From contig JBFMDV010000005.1 of NCBI GenBank assembly GCA_040753875.1, positions 369,142-433,141 of the forward strand: a stretch of 64,000 nt of DNA, read 5' to 3'. The first letter of the stretch is position 1. Each line of letters opens with the position of its first letter. The position numbers and the translations under genes were made by a program. The notes beneath the pieces were generated by a model that worked only from the letters and a program-made list of their open reading frames with translations, was not told where the DNA came from and ran no database searches. This stretch comes from Candidatus Zixiibacteriota bacterium. GTDB taxonomy: Bacteria > Zixibacteria > MSB-5A5 > GN15 > FEB-12. Positions 17,807 through 25,625 of the stretch are shown here, piece after piece.

Positions 17807-17819
17807 ACCAAAGCACGGG

Positions 17820-17848
17820 TTGACAGACCCGCCCTTTCCTCATAATGT
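17820..17848 (+). promoter_or_regulatory. candidate promoter for the small membrane protein
   Basis: TTGACA at 17820-17825 and TAATGT at 17843-17848 with a 17-nt spacer on the plus strand. Transcription would start near 17855, about 70 nt before the GTG at 17927. It lies inside the presumed nrdJ leader on the opposite strand, so the two promoters would interfere. Confidence 0.45.
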
Positions 17849-17868
17849 CGGCTATGCCTGTCCTCTCT

Positions 17869-17874
17869 ATTATA
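17869..17874 (-). promoter_or_regulatory. -10 element of the nrdJ promoter
   Basis: A perfect TATAAT on the minus strand, 62 nt upstream of the nrdJ ATG. The -35 position 17 nt further upstream reads TCCACT, a poor match, so the promoter may be activator-dependent. Confidence 0.45.
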
Positions 17875-17926
17875 ACGCTGGGAATCCTCCAGTGGACATC
17901 ACTTTCCCAAAAACGATGGACTCGCT

Positions 17927-18343
17927 GTGCAGCTTAGAGAACCGGCCGTTCCCCGCAGTACGCTCACCAAAACCGCGGCGGTCCTTTGGGGCTTGGTCGG
18001 GATTGGTCTTTCGGCTCGTGCCATTGGCTGGCTGGAAGATACCGGACCTGCTGCGATCTGGATAGTCCCAATAGCACTTGCCATCGGCGTACTCAAGGGT
18101 CTGCTGGTGTTTCGGAAACTGGCCGAAAGGAACATCCGGCGCATCCATCAATTATCTCCACACAAAGAGAAGATCTGCATCTTTGCCTTTCAGGCCATGC
18201 AGTCATACTTGCTGGTAATCCTGATGGTGCTCCTGGGGATATTGCTCCGCCTATCCCCTATTCCTCGCGAGTATCTGGCTCTGATCTACCTGGCTATCGG
18301 CTCCGGACTGTTTATCGGGAGCTTCAGGTATTGGTCATCGTAA
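17927..18343 (+). CDS. small integral membrane protein, unknown function
   Basis: A 138-residue protein with about four membrane segments (approximate residues 17-35, 41-62, 84-105 and 114-133) and a basic loop ERNIRRIHQLSPHKEK between the second and third. The third segment starts in FAFQAMQSYLLVILMVLLGILLRL. The only usable start is GTG at 17927, without a clear Shine-Dalgarno. It is a lone plus-strand gene between nrdJ and the isocitrate dehydrogenase. No family recognised. Confidence 0.65.
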   Translation: MQLREPAVPRSTLTKTAAVLWGLVGIGLSARAIGWLEDTGPAAIWIVPIALAIGVLKGLLVFRKLAERNIRRIHQLSPHKEKICIFAFQAMQSYLLVILMVLLGILLRLSPIPREYLALIYLAIGSGLFIGSFRYWSS

Positions 18344-18411
18344 CATATTCTTCTACTTATATTTAACCGGACAATCTGAACGATTACTTAAGGACGACAG
18401 TCGCGCATAAG

Positions 18412-18434
18412 AACAGGGGCCGGTGGCCCCTGTT
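18412..18434. terminator. bidirectional terminator-like hairpin
   Basis: AACAGGGGCC and GGCCCCTGTT form a perfect 10-bp stem with a 3-nt loop. It lies between the convergent ends of the membrane protein (18343) and the isocitrate dehydrogenase (18475). Neither strand has a long U tract. Confidence 0.6.
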
Positions 18435-18474
18435 GTCAGCATATATGGATTCCACCGTTCGCTGAAACGACAAC

Positions 18475-19593
18475 TTACAGCTTCGCCGCCACGGCCTTGG
18501 CTACGTCCAAAGAACTGTTAGTGCCTCCCATATCGTAGGTACGAACTTTCCCTTCTCGCACCACGGCCGCCACAGCATTTTCTACCGCCAGACCGGTCTT
18601 GCTTTCGCCGAGCCAGTCGAACATCAGTTTCAACGTGAGGATCATCGCCAGCGGATTGACCTTATACTGCCCGGCGTACTTAGGCGCGGAACCGTGTGTC
18701 GGTTCAAAGACGGCGTACTTGTCACCGATATTCCCCGACGACGCAAATCCGAGCCCCCCCACAAGCTGCGCGCAGAGATCGGAGATGATATCGCCGAACA
18801 TGTTCGACGTGACGATCACCGAATAGTCGAACGGGTTCTTAAGCAGCCACATGCACATGGCATCGATGTTTGCTTCTTTCAGTTCGATACCGGGGTAGTT
18901 CTTTGCCACTTCGCGCGCGGTGCGGACCATCAGGCCCGAGGTCTCGCGGATGACGTTCGGCTTTTCGACTATTGTCACGTGCGGACGCTTCTCTTTCTTC
19001 GCGAATTCGAAGGCGTCGGTGATGATATCCCGACACCCCTTCTTGGTGTTGATGCGAAGCGACACGGCGATCTCGTTGCCAGGCGTCTTGTCGAACCGAC
19101 CCATCTTCTTGTTGTGCTTTTTCACGGCCTCGCGGACTTCATCGGGCAGCGGAAAGAACTCCACACCCGAATACAGGTCCTCGGTATTCTCCCGGAACAC
19201 CACGATGTCAATCCCCTCTTTGTAGTTGAGCGGATTACCGGGATACGCCTTGCACGGACGGAGGTTGGTGCGCAGATTGAACTCCTGGCGCATCCGGACT
19301 ATTGGCGACGCGTACGTCAGCCCTTTCCCTTGCAGCGACGGAATGAGCGCTTTTTCGGCCTCTTCTTTGGGCAATGAGGTGATAGCACCGAACAGCGCGC
19401 AGTCGGTGTTCTTCAGGAGTTCAATGGTGCGTTCGGGCAGCGGGTTCGCCTCTTTGCTCCAGAATTCCCAGCCGATATCCCCATGAATGTACTCGGCATC
19501 GAAACGCAGTTTATCCAGCACAATCCTGGCGGCATCCATTACATCCTTGCCAACCCCGTCGCCGGGCAGCCAGGCAATCTTATACTTGGGCAT
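18475..19593 (-). CDS. icd: isocitrate dehydrogenase (isocitrate/isopropylmalate dehydrogenase family)
   Basis: A 372-residue beta-decarboxylating dehydrogenase. The N-terminus has WLPGDGVGKDV, the substrate arginines lie in RMRQEFNLRTNLRP, and the metal site is in SVIVTSNMFGDIISD. VFRENTEDLYSGVEF favours isocitrate (or homoisocitrate) over isopropylmalate. HGSAPKYAGQYKVNP has the K-Y pair that in E. coli Icd (K344, Y345) contacts the 2'-phosphate, so NADP use is likely. It is the last gene of a unit of surface proteins, 17 nt after a PorV-like gene, with GGAT before the start. Confidence 0.85.
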   Translation of the reverse strand: MPKYKIAWLPGDGVGKDVMDAARIVLDKLRFDAEYIHGDIGWEFWSKEANPLPERTIELLKNTDCALFGAITSLPKEEAEKALIPSLQGKGLTYASPIVRMRQEFNLRTNLRPCKAYPGNPLNYKEGIDIVVFRENTEDLYSGVEFFPLPDEVREAVKKHNKKMGRFDKTPGNEIAVSLRINTKKGCRDIITDAFEFAKKEKRPHVTIVEKPNVIRETSGLMVRTAREVAKNYPGIELKEANIDAMCMWLLKNPFDYSVIVTSNMFGDIISDLCAQLVGGLGFASSGNIGDKYAVFEPTHGSAPKYAGQYKVNPLAMILTLKLMFDWLGESKTGLAVENAVAAVVREGKVRTYDMGGTNSSLDVAKAVAAKL

Positions 19594-19610
19594 GTCAGGT
19601 GATCCTTTGG

Positions 19611-20513
19611 TTATATCTCGAAGACAAAACTGAATATGTGCGATGTTCCCAGGCTGTGCGTGTACGGCACAAACGCGTAATCGACGCGCAGGCTGGAGCG
19701 CGTAAATGAAGCTCCCGCGGTGAAGTTCTTGCTGTCGTATCCGGACATGAAGCCGGCGCGAAGTTGAAACAGTTCGTGAAGTCTGGACTCGGCCCCCAGG
19801 TGCAGGTGAGCCTTGTCATCCAATACCACGATATCAGCCGCTCCGAGGTACTTGCGGTAGGTGTACGACCCGCCAAATCGATAGGCGGTCGGCAGCGAAA
19901 TATCACGCGACGAAACGGCACCCGACTTGGTGAGATTGAAATCGGAGCCGAGATCGGTGACCGCCGCACCGAGCCGGACATCCGGGCGAGGTACAGCCTG
20001 TATGCCGAAATCGACATTGAAGGCAGAGCCTCGCCATGATTCGATCTTCTCAATGAACCACCCAGCACCAATTCCAGCCGAGACTTTCTCGGAAAAACGA
20101 TAGGCCAGCCCGGCCTTGAACGAAACGTCGTTGGCTTCAAACAACGCATCGGGAATATCGACCGGGGACTGTCGCATTTCCAGATTGTCGATAGTCGCAT
20201 AGCGGATCCCGCCATGAATGAACAGACGCCCCTTCAAAGGGGAAGTGAAGAATCCGTTCTCGAGGCGAATATTCTCCCAATAGGTGCTGTGCGAAAACGC
20301 TGCTGAGAACTTGCTGCCGCCGGTCGCCCCGGCAGGATTGTAGGCCGAGACATTCGGGTCACCTGTCAGCGAAACAAAGGCTGACCCCATGCCGGAAGGC
20401 CGAGCACCGGGCTCCACTTTCATAAGGGCAAGACCGTCCTGCGCATAGGCGCCCGAACCGAAAACCAGAATTGCCAGCGACATGACATACGACGTGGAAA
20501 GTTGTCTGGTCAT
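19611..20513 (-). CDS. PorV/PorQ-like outer membrane protein (module C, second copy)
   Basis: A 300-residue protein with a signal peptide (cleaved near AYAQDG). It has the family start LMKVEPGARPSGMGSAFVSLTGDPNVSAYNPAG and a predicted barrel ending IFSFVFEI. It is shorter than the PorV-like protein upstream, with which it shares the N-terminal signature and membrane topology, so the pair may come from an old duplication. The gap to the upstream gene is 9 nt. A role in surface export is inferred only from the family. Confidence 0.82.
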   Translation of the reverse strand: MTRQLSTSYVMSLAILVFGSGAYAQDGLALMKVEPGARPSGMGSAFVSLTGDPNVSAYNPAGATGGSKFSAAFSHSTYWENIRLENGFFTSPLKGRLFIHGGIRYATIDNLEMRQSPVDIPDALFEANDVSFKAGLAYRFSEKVSAGIGAGWFIEKIESWRGSAFNVDFGIQAVPRPDVRLGAAVTDLGSDFNLTKSGAVSSRDISLPTAYRFGGSYTYRKYLGAADIVVLDDKAHLHLGAESRLHELFQLRAGFMSGYDSKNFTAGASFTRSSLRVDYAFVPYTHSLGTSHIFSFVFEI

Positions 20514-20522
20514 ATCACGCCT

Positions 20523-21515
20523 TTAGAACAGGACCTCGAGTGAAAAGATATGCTCGGAGCCTTCGTCAACGCGGTCAGAGTTGAACGCATAGTCGATCAT
20601 CGCCGCCTGTTTCCCCAGTTTGAACGCGTACCCGGTACCCGCCGAAAATCGACTCGCGGCGTAACCTCCCCTGATGGCAAACTCCGGCGTGACAAAATAT
20701 TCGGCGCCGCCACGGAACACCGGGTCCTGCTTGGTATTCTTCACCAGGTCGGTTGCCAGTAAGAGTTTTCGATTCAGGAACCGCGCCGAGCCGCCTAGGC
20801 CAACTTCAATCGGCACCTGGTCATCCTGATCGTACCCAAGCTCACCGTACCCGGATCTGGAACGATTGAATTTCTCACTGTTCCACATGTATTTGGCGGC
20901 GAAATTCTTCAGCGTGAGGGCAAGCTGAATATCGCGGATCGGCATTGTCTCACGCTTCTCGCGATTGATGAACTGATCGACATACAGCATACCGCCGAAA
21001 TCAAACCCGACCGAAAACGCCTTTACGTCCGGCATGAGCGAATGGAAATAATTGAGCTTGGTGCCAATCGCCAGATATCGCTCGAACCGTTTGGCAAACA
21101 CGATGCTGAACACGTGGCTGTTCAGGCTGAAATCCTCGCCGGTCGGGACGCCGTTGTAGTCCCGCATGGCAACCGATCCGGAACCAGCATACAGCCAATG
21201 GACCCCCAGAGCCGATTGACCACGAGCCGGGAAAATGGCAGTCGCATAACCCAGGACGCGATCGAGCTGCATGGCGCGGTACGATGTTGCGAACAGCTTG
21301 TGGTCAAGACCGGCCAGACCAGCGGGATTAAAGAGCGGCGCGGCACCATCGTTGGAAACCGCCAGATACGCTCCCATCCCCGCAGGACGAGCACCGATCG
21401 GCACCTGGAGAAACGACGCAGCGTAACCGCCATCGCCATCAGCTGCCCCAGCGACAGACCCGAGCGAAAGCAGCAGGCCAAGCGATAGAACGACTGCAAT
21501 TCCCGGTCGTCTCAT
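20523..21515 (-). CDS. PorV/PorQ-like outer membrane protein (module C, first copy)
   Basis: A 330-residue protein with a signal peptide (cleaved near VAGAADGDG). It has the signature FLQVPIGARPAGMGAYLAVSNDGAAPLFNPAGLAG, then repeating amphipathic strands and a C-terminal IFSLEVLF. The ATG at 21515 overlaps the stop codon of the propeller gene (ATGA), so the two are translationally coupled; the longer open frame runs into that gene and is rejected. The pairing suggests that this protein handles or anchors the propeller protein. Confidence 0.85.
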   Translation of the reverse strand: MRRPGIAVVLSLGLLLSLGSVAGAADGDGGYAASFLQVPIGARPAGMGAYLAVSNDGAAPLFNPAGLAGLDHKLFATSYRAMQLDRVLGYATAIFPARGQSALGVHWLYAGSGSVAMRDYNGVPTGEDFSLNSHVFSIVFAKRFERYLAIGTKLNYFHSLMPDVKAFSVGFDFGGMLYVDQFINREKRETMPIRDIQLALTLKNFAAKYMWNSEKFNRSRSGYGELGYDQDDQVPIEVGLGGSARFLNRKLLLATDLVKNTKQDPVFRGGAEYFVTPEFAIRGGYAASRFSAGTGYAFKLGKQAAMIDYAFNSDRVDEGSEHIFSLEVLF

Positions 21516-24103
21516 GGTATCACCGCCAGCTTTCCCCAGCGTGTTTCGCCGGACGAATAGAGTACTTTGAAGTAATAGACACCCACCGCGACAGCTTGGT
21601 CCCTGCCGTTGCGGCCATCCCACTCCGGAACGCCCGAATAGAACCCCTGGTAAGTGCCCTGCGGATAAAACCTGTTTTCGAAAACCCGCTTTACCAGATT
21701 CATCGCGAAATCATATATCTCGATCGTGACGTCGGCACCGGTGGGAGAGTTCACCACAAAGTGAAAGCCGGCACGTTGCCCCTGTTTGATACTGATCGGT
21801 ACTGGATATGCATACGTCTCGTCGGAAGAATCAACCACGCCGTAGACCCGTTGATTGGTGAAATCATTGACAGCAATTGCCACCGTTCCGTTATCAGTAC
21901 CTACCCAGATCGTGTTATCGACCACTCTGACGGCATACACCGCTTGGTCTGGGGAGACGAGCACACGTCCGGTACTGTCCACAAAAGGAATCGTGTCCCA
22001 GGCGATAGTTACGCCCGTGTCGTTATACATGAGCAGGCCCGAGTTGGTCGCGGCGAACGCCGTGTCGCCGTTGAATGCGAAGTTCCAGGCGAATTCCTGC
22101 TCGTTGACAGCATCCCACCGGAGTTTCATACCGATGCTGTCGCCCAGGGTGTCGCGGGCGACAACATAACGGGCCACCGACATACCGGTGATCTCGCCAG
22201 AACTGCCGGTTGGGCGTCCCGACGCCCACAGCCAACTGCTGCCGTCGTTCCGGTACTGCATCGCCAGAGCCGGCACGAAGTTGCCAGTAAGACCATAGGT
22301 GAAAAACCCGCCTGAATCGGGATTGATGGTGTTTATCTGCGTGTAGTTGACCACCACATCGGCTCCGAGTGAGTCAAGATTCCCCCTGAACACTTTGAAA
22401 TTCTGCGCGCGGGTTGGGCTGATCGCCAGGCCATGTTTGCTGGTGAAAATCACCGTGTCGCCAAAGACCATCATGGAAAGTACCGTGTCGAGATCAAAAC
22501 GCACTGCCGTGGTACTGTCGGTCACCTGAAGGGTTAGCGTGGGATTCTGACCTGTCCGGGTGAATCGGATGCCGTCTTCGCCGACAACGAAAGCCGAATC
22601 ACCGATGAAACCGACATCGTACATTACGGCCGATGGCTGGAGATTGATCCAAGTGGCGCCATTGCGGGAACGACCGACCATTGACGTGCCTGATGCCTGT
22701 GGTCGATTGCAGGTCCAGACAGCCAATGAATCGTAGGTGCTGTCGGCGGGGTTGTACCCATACCTCTGTGTCCGGACCCTAATCACCCGCCCGCCACTCG
22801 ACAGATTCTCAGGAAACACATGAAACATCGATGAATCAATAGATCCGGTTGGGCTCAGGTACAACGTCACGAGTCCCGAGTCACCGCCTGCCCGCAGCGT
22901 GTCAGCCAGCACGTCGAGCGCCCGCACCACGTTGCGGCGATCGGCAGGAGTTGTATCGGCAGAGTCGACGAAAATATGCTGCCAGGTCTTGCCTGTATCA
23001 AGGGAGACGAACAGCCCCGCCTCCTCGGCGGCCATATACAGACGGTCACGCATGACGGCAAAGTCGAGAATCTGGCGACCTGTTCCCACTACCGCCGAAA
23101 GCGTGTCAGCGATAAATGAATCGCCGAGGTCATCGGAGTAGGCCAAACCAGTGGATGCACCGGCGGCGCTGTCAGCCGTGCCCGCGAACAGCCTGCCACC
23201 GAATTGATAGACCGCCGTCGTGTAAGAGCCCGGGAGGCCGTCGGATTCGAATCGTGTAATGAACGGCCCACCAGTGATCTTTCCTTTGGTGACACCACGG
23301 TCACCCGCGAGAAACATGGTGGTACTGCCCGCGCTACAACCTGAGCAGAGAGCAGCGTTGTTAATCCTGTCGCTATAGAGCTTCCGGGCCGGCACAGCGA
23401 ATATTCGTTGATGCACACCAGCAGCCGAGCCACTCCAGACGAATACGGAATCGCCGTGTGAGGTGTCGGCCACACAGGAGAACTGTCGGTTGCTCCAGTA
23501 AAGCGTGTCTTGGCCGGCCCTTGTGCGTTCGAAATTCAGAGAATCCCGGGGAGCCGCAAAGATACGTCGCCAACTTATCCCTCCGTCTTGCGATACGAGG
23601 AAACCGCCGGCAAAGGCGGTGAAGAAGACCCAATCTCTGCCTTGGCGATCGCGCATGCCGGTCATGTCATAGATCGTTCTGTCGGCTCCCCAGACCCAAG
23701 GAATGTCTAATCCAGATGAACCGAAGTCGATCCGGTTCCATGTATTGCCGCCATCGTCGGTATACGAACATCCATCGGAGAACGTATAATAACCGCCTCC
23801 GCCCGGAAGCGGTTCCTCGTGATTGGTCGCCACCCAGAACCGGCCGTTAAGGGAGAGCATGGCTGAGACATCATCGCTGATCAATCCATTTTTCGAATCA
23901 TACAGCAGCCAATTCAGGCCCTCGTCGTAACTGAAATTGACTCCGTTGCCAGTGGCAAACCAGACGCCGCCGTTGTGTTCGATAATATCGATCACCACGT
24001 TGCTGGCATACGCCGTGTCCGGAACGTCGAAATAGGAAGCCGGTCCCGCCACGACACCAAGAGGCAGCAGCACCGCAATGAAGACCAGAATCAGTTTACG
24101 CAT
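21512..24103 (-). CDS. secreted beta-propeller protein with FlgD-like C-terminal domain
   Basis: An 863-residue protein with a signal peptide (cleaved near VVAGPASYF). It has many beta-propeller or BNR-type repeats with GGVWFATGNGVNFSYDEGLNW, YTDDGGNTWNR, SQDGGISWRR and SLDTGKTWQH, the SxDxGxTW Asp-box pattern. The last 90 residues resemble a FlgD Ig-like/type IX tail (VTIEIYDFAMNLVKRV...EWDGRNGRDQAVAVGVYYFKV). It is probably a surface or secreted binding protein. GGGGGA precedes the ATG by 8 nt. It is the first gene of the unit 24103-18475. Confidence 0.75.
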   Translation of the reverse strand: MRKLILVFIAVLLPLGVVAGPASYFDVPDTAYASNVVIDIIEHNGGVWFATGNGVNFSYDEGLNWLLYDSKNGLISDDVSAMLSLNGRFWVATNHEEPLPGGGGYYTFSDGCSYTDDGGNTWNRIDFGSSGLDIPWVWGADRTIYDMTGMRDRQGRDWVFFTAFAGGFLVSQDGGISWRRIFAAPRDSLNFERTRAGQDTLYWSNRQFSCVADTSHGDSVFVWSGSAAGVHQRIFAVPARKLYSDRINNAALCSGCSAGSTTMFLAGDRGVTKGKITGGPFITRFESDGLPGSYTTAVYQFGGRLFAGTADSAAGASTGLAYSDDLGDSFIADTLSAVVGTGRQILDFAVMRDRLYMAAEEAGLFVSLDTGKTWQHIFVDSADTTPADRRNVVRALDVLADTLRAGGDSGLVTLYLSPTGSIDSSMFHVFPENLSSGGRVIRVRTQRYGYNPADSTYDSLAVWTCNRPQASGTSMVGRSRNGATWINLQPSAVMYDVGFIGDSAFVVGEDGIRFTRTGQNPTLTLQVTDSTTAVRFDLDTVLSMMVFGDTVIFTSKHGLAISPTRAQNFKVFRGNLDSLGADVVVNYTQINTINPDSGGFFTYGLTGNFVPALAMQYRNDGSSWLWASGRPTGSSGEITGMSVARYVVARDTLGDSIGMKLRWDAVNEQEFAWNFAFNGDTAFAATNSGLLMYNDTGVTIAWDTIPFVDSTGRVLVSPDQAVYAVRVVDNTIWVGTDNGTVAIAVNDFTNQRVYGVVDSSDETYAYPVPISIKQGQRAGFHFVVNSPTGADVTIEIYDFAMNLVKRVFENRFYPQGTYQGFYSGVPEWDGRNGRDQAVAVGVYYFKVLYSSGETRWGKLAVIP

Positions 24104-24201
24104 GGATTATTCCCCCAGGATCGTAGCCGCAGACACTGTCCGACCGATGCTGACGCAGCGGTTTGTTCAGAAACCACCAAAGGCTCCTCCTCACCACGTT
24201 T

Positions 24202-24238
24202 CGACCGGAGCATATGACACCATCCGGTCGCGTTTTTT
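24202..24238 (+). repeat. inverted repeat followed by T tract (orphan terminator or operator)
   Basis: CGACCGGA at 24202-24209 pairs with TCCGGTCG at 24223-24230 across a 13-nt loop, followed by CG and six T residues on the plus strand. This looks like an intrinsic terminator, but there is no plus-strand gene upstream of it. It could end a small antisense RNA from the propeller gene start, or be a regulator binding site. Confidence 0.45.
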
Positions 24239-24409
24239 CAAGCTGAAAGAATAGCCAATTAGCAGTGGCGAGGCAAGTGCTTTCCCGGTTAGTCGGTGGT
24301 TTCCTCCGGTTATACCATGAATCTCAAAAGAGGTTCCGCGTTATGCGTTCTTTTGGCTCGTTCGTCTGACAGCAACATCACGGGACGGAATTCGCGATCC
24401 AAATATCCG

Positions 24410-24438
24410 TTGACACGCCCAGGCCCGCTCGCTATATA
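24410..24438 (+). promoter_or_regulatory. strong sigma-70-type promoter for the cytochrome gene
   Basis: TTGACA (24410-24415), 17-nt spacer, TATATA (24433-24438). The transcript would start near 24445, about 28 nt before the ATG. Confidence 0.65.
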
Positions 24439-24472
24439 GCCTGCACCTGAAGAGACGAGCAGAATTATCTCC

Positions 24473-25561
24473 ATGTCTGTGAAAAGATACGCGCCGGCCA
24501 TTCTCCTCGTTCTGGGAGTTCACCTTGCCTTTCTCCCCGCCTGCGACAAACTGGTCACCGAAGTCAATAACAACACCTACTACGACTCCACGCTCGCCGC
24601 GGCCTGCTTGACCTGCCACGACGGCGGCGCCAAGGAAGACGAGATCATCAAGGTTCCGACCGGACAATGGGCAGCTTCGGCGCACGCCTCGACGCGATTG
24701 CTGGAATATCACGACCCGCTTAACGATTCCGTCACCAGCACCTGTGGCCCGATCTGTCACGCCAGTCAGGGATTCATCAAATACGATTCCATACGCGTGC
24801 GATCCACAGTCACGGCAATATCAAACCCGGCTGTGATTGGCTGTAATACCTGCCACATGGCGCATAGCGGCAAGTATGGCCAGTGGCGCATGGACACGCT
24901 TCGCGGCGACGCCCAGACGGTGCTGCTCGTAAATCAATCGGGATACGAATTGGGGCAGTCCAACATGTGTGCGGTCTGCCATCAGGCGATTCGGTATCCG
25001 CTGTCGGTGGCCGATACGGCGCACATGACTCTCACCCGAACCTTCGGACCCCATTTCAGCGCCCAGGCTGATGTTGTCGCCAGCAAGGGCGGATATCCGC
25101 TGGGTGGGCCGGTCGCAGCCGATACCAGCCACGCGCTTGACTCGCGCGACGGTTGTCTTATGTGTCATTTCGGCACCGGTCAGGGATATGAGTTCGGCGA
25201 ACACTCGTTTCGATTGGAAAACAAGACAACAGGTGAGCAGTACATTGCGAACTGTAACGTCACAGGCTGTCATACTGGTCCTTCAGTCATCGCCGCCCAG
25301 GGGTTTTACAGCCGTCCAGGACTTGACTCGCTCACTAATCTGGCGGAGGGGCTTCGGTTTGTGCTCGAATTATCCGGCATGCTCGGACCGGACACAGTGC
25401 CCGTCAACGGAGCGTTCGTCTCTGCCGACTCGGCGCGGGTACTCTATAACTATCTGCTGTTTGCTCAGGACGGTTCTCGCGGGATCCACAATCCCAAGTA
25501 CATGTATCGCCTGTTGAAACAGTCGTTGGACAATTTCCTGGGCATACCCCCTTCTCGTTAA
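24473..25561 (+). CDS. multiheme c-type cytochrome lipoprotein (six candidate heme sites)
   Basis: A 362-residue lipoprotein: signal peptide with lipobox LPAC at residues 21-24. Four canonical CxxCH sites are C45-H49, C124-H128, C166-H170 and C228-H232. Two spaced sites are CGPICH (C91-H96, CX3CH) and CNVTGCH (C261-H267, CX4CH). Several other His residues could be distal ligands. It is likely an electron carrier anchored to a membrane outside the cytoplasm. It has its own promoter and stands alone, next to the convergent etfA. There is no clear Shine-Dalgarno at the ATG. Redox partner unknown. Confidence 0.85.
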   Translation: MSVKRYAPAILLVLGVHLAFLPACDKLVTEVNNNTYYDSTLAAACLTCHDGGAKEDEIIKVPTGQWAASAHASTRLLEYHDPLNDSVTSTCGPICHASQGFIKYDSIRVRSTVTAISNPAVIGCNTCHMAHSGKYGQWRMDTLRGDAQTVLLVNQSGYELGQSNMCAVCHQAIRYPLSVADTAHMTLTRTFGPHFSAQADVVASKGGYPLGGPVAADTSHALDSRDGCLMCHFGTGQGYEFGEHSFRLENKTTGEQYIANCNVTGCHTGPSVIAAQGFYSRPGLDSLTNLAEGLRFVLELSGMLGPDTVPVNGAFVSADSARVLYNYLLFAQDGSRGIHNPKYMYRLLKQSLDNFLGIPPSR

Positions 25562-25570
25562 TTCATCGCC

Positions 25571-25598
25571 AAAAAGTAAGCCCGCCGGGAAGCGGGCT
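25571..25598 (-). terminator. intrinsic terminator after etfA
   Basis: AGCCCGC-6 nt-GCGGGCT stem followed on the minus strand by TTAC and TTTTT. It lies 28 nt beyond the etfA stop, between convergent genes. Confidence 0.8.
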
Positions 25599-25625
25599 CA
25601 CAAATCAATTTCTGCAATCGTTAGT

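Larger units (their letters stand above)
24104..24472. other. divergent non-coding region with inverted repeat and possible leader ORF
   Basis: 369 nt between the propeller gene (minus) and the cytochrome gene (plus). It holds a plus-strand promoter at 24410-24438 and an 8-bp inverted repeat with a T tract at 24202-24238. On the minus strand there is an AGGAGG followed 8 nt later by a GTG at 24177 that opens a 28-codon frame. That frame stops at 24091, just inside the propeller gene. No minus-strand promoter is evident. Confidence 0.4.

Noticed and set aside
17807-17868. Cobalamin riboswitch for nrdJ
   Set aside because: The leader between the TATAAT and the ATG is only about 55 nt, too short for this riboswitch class.
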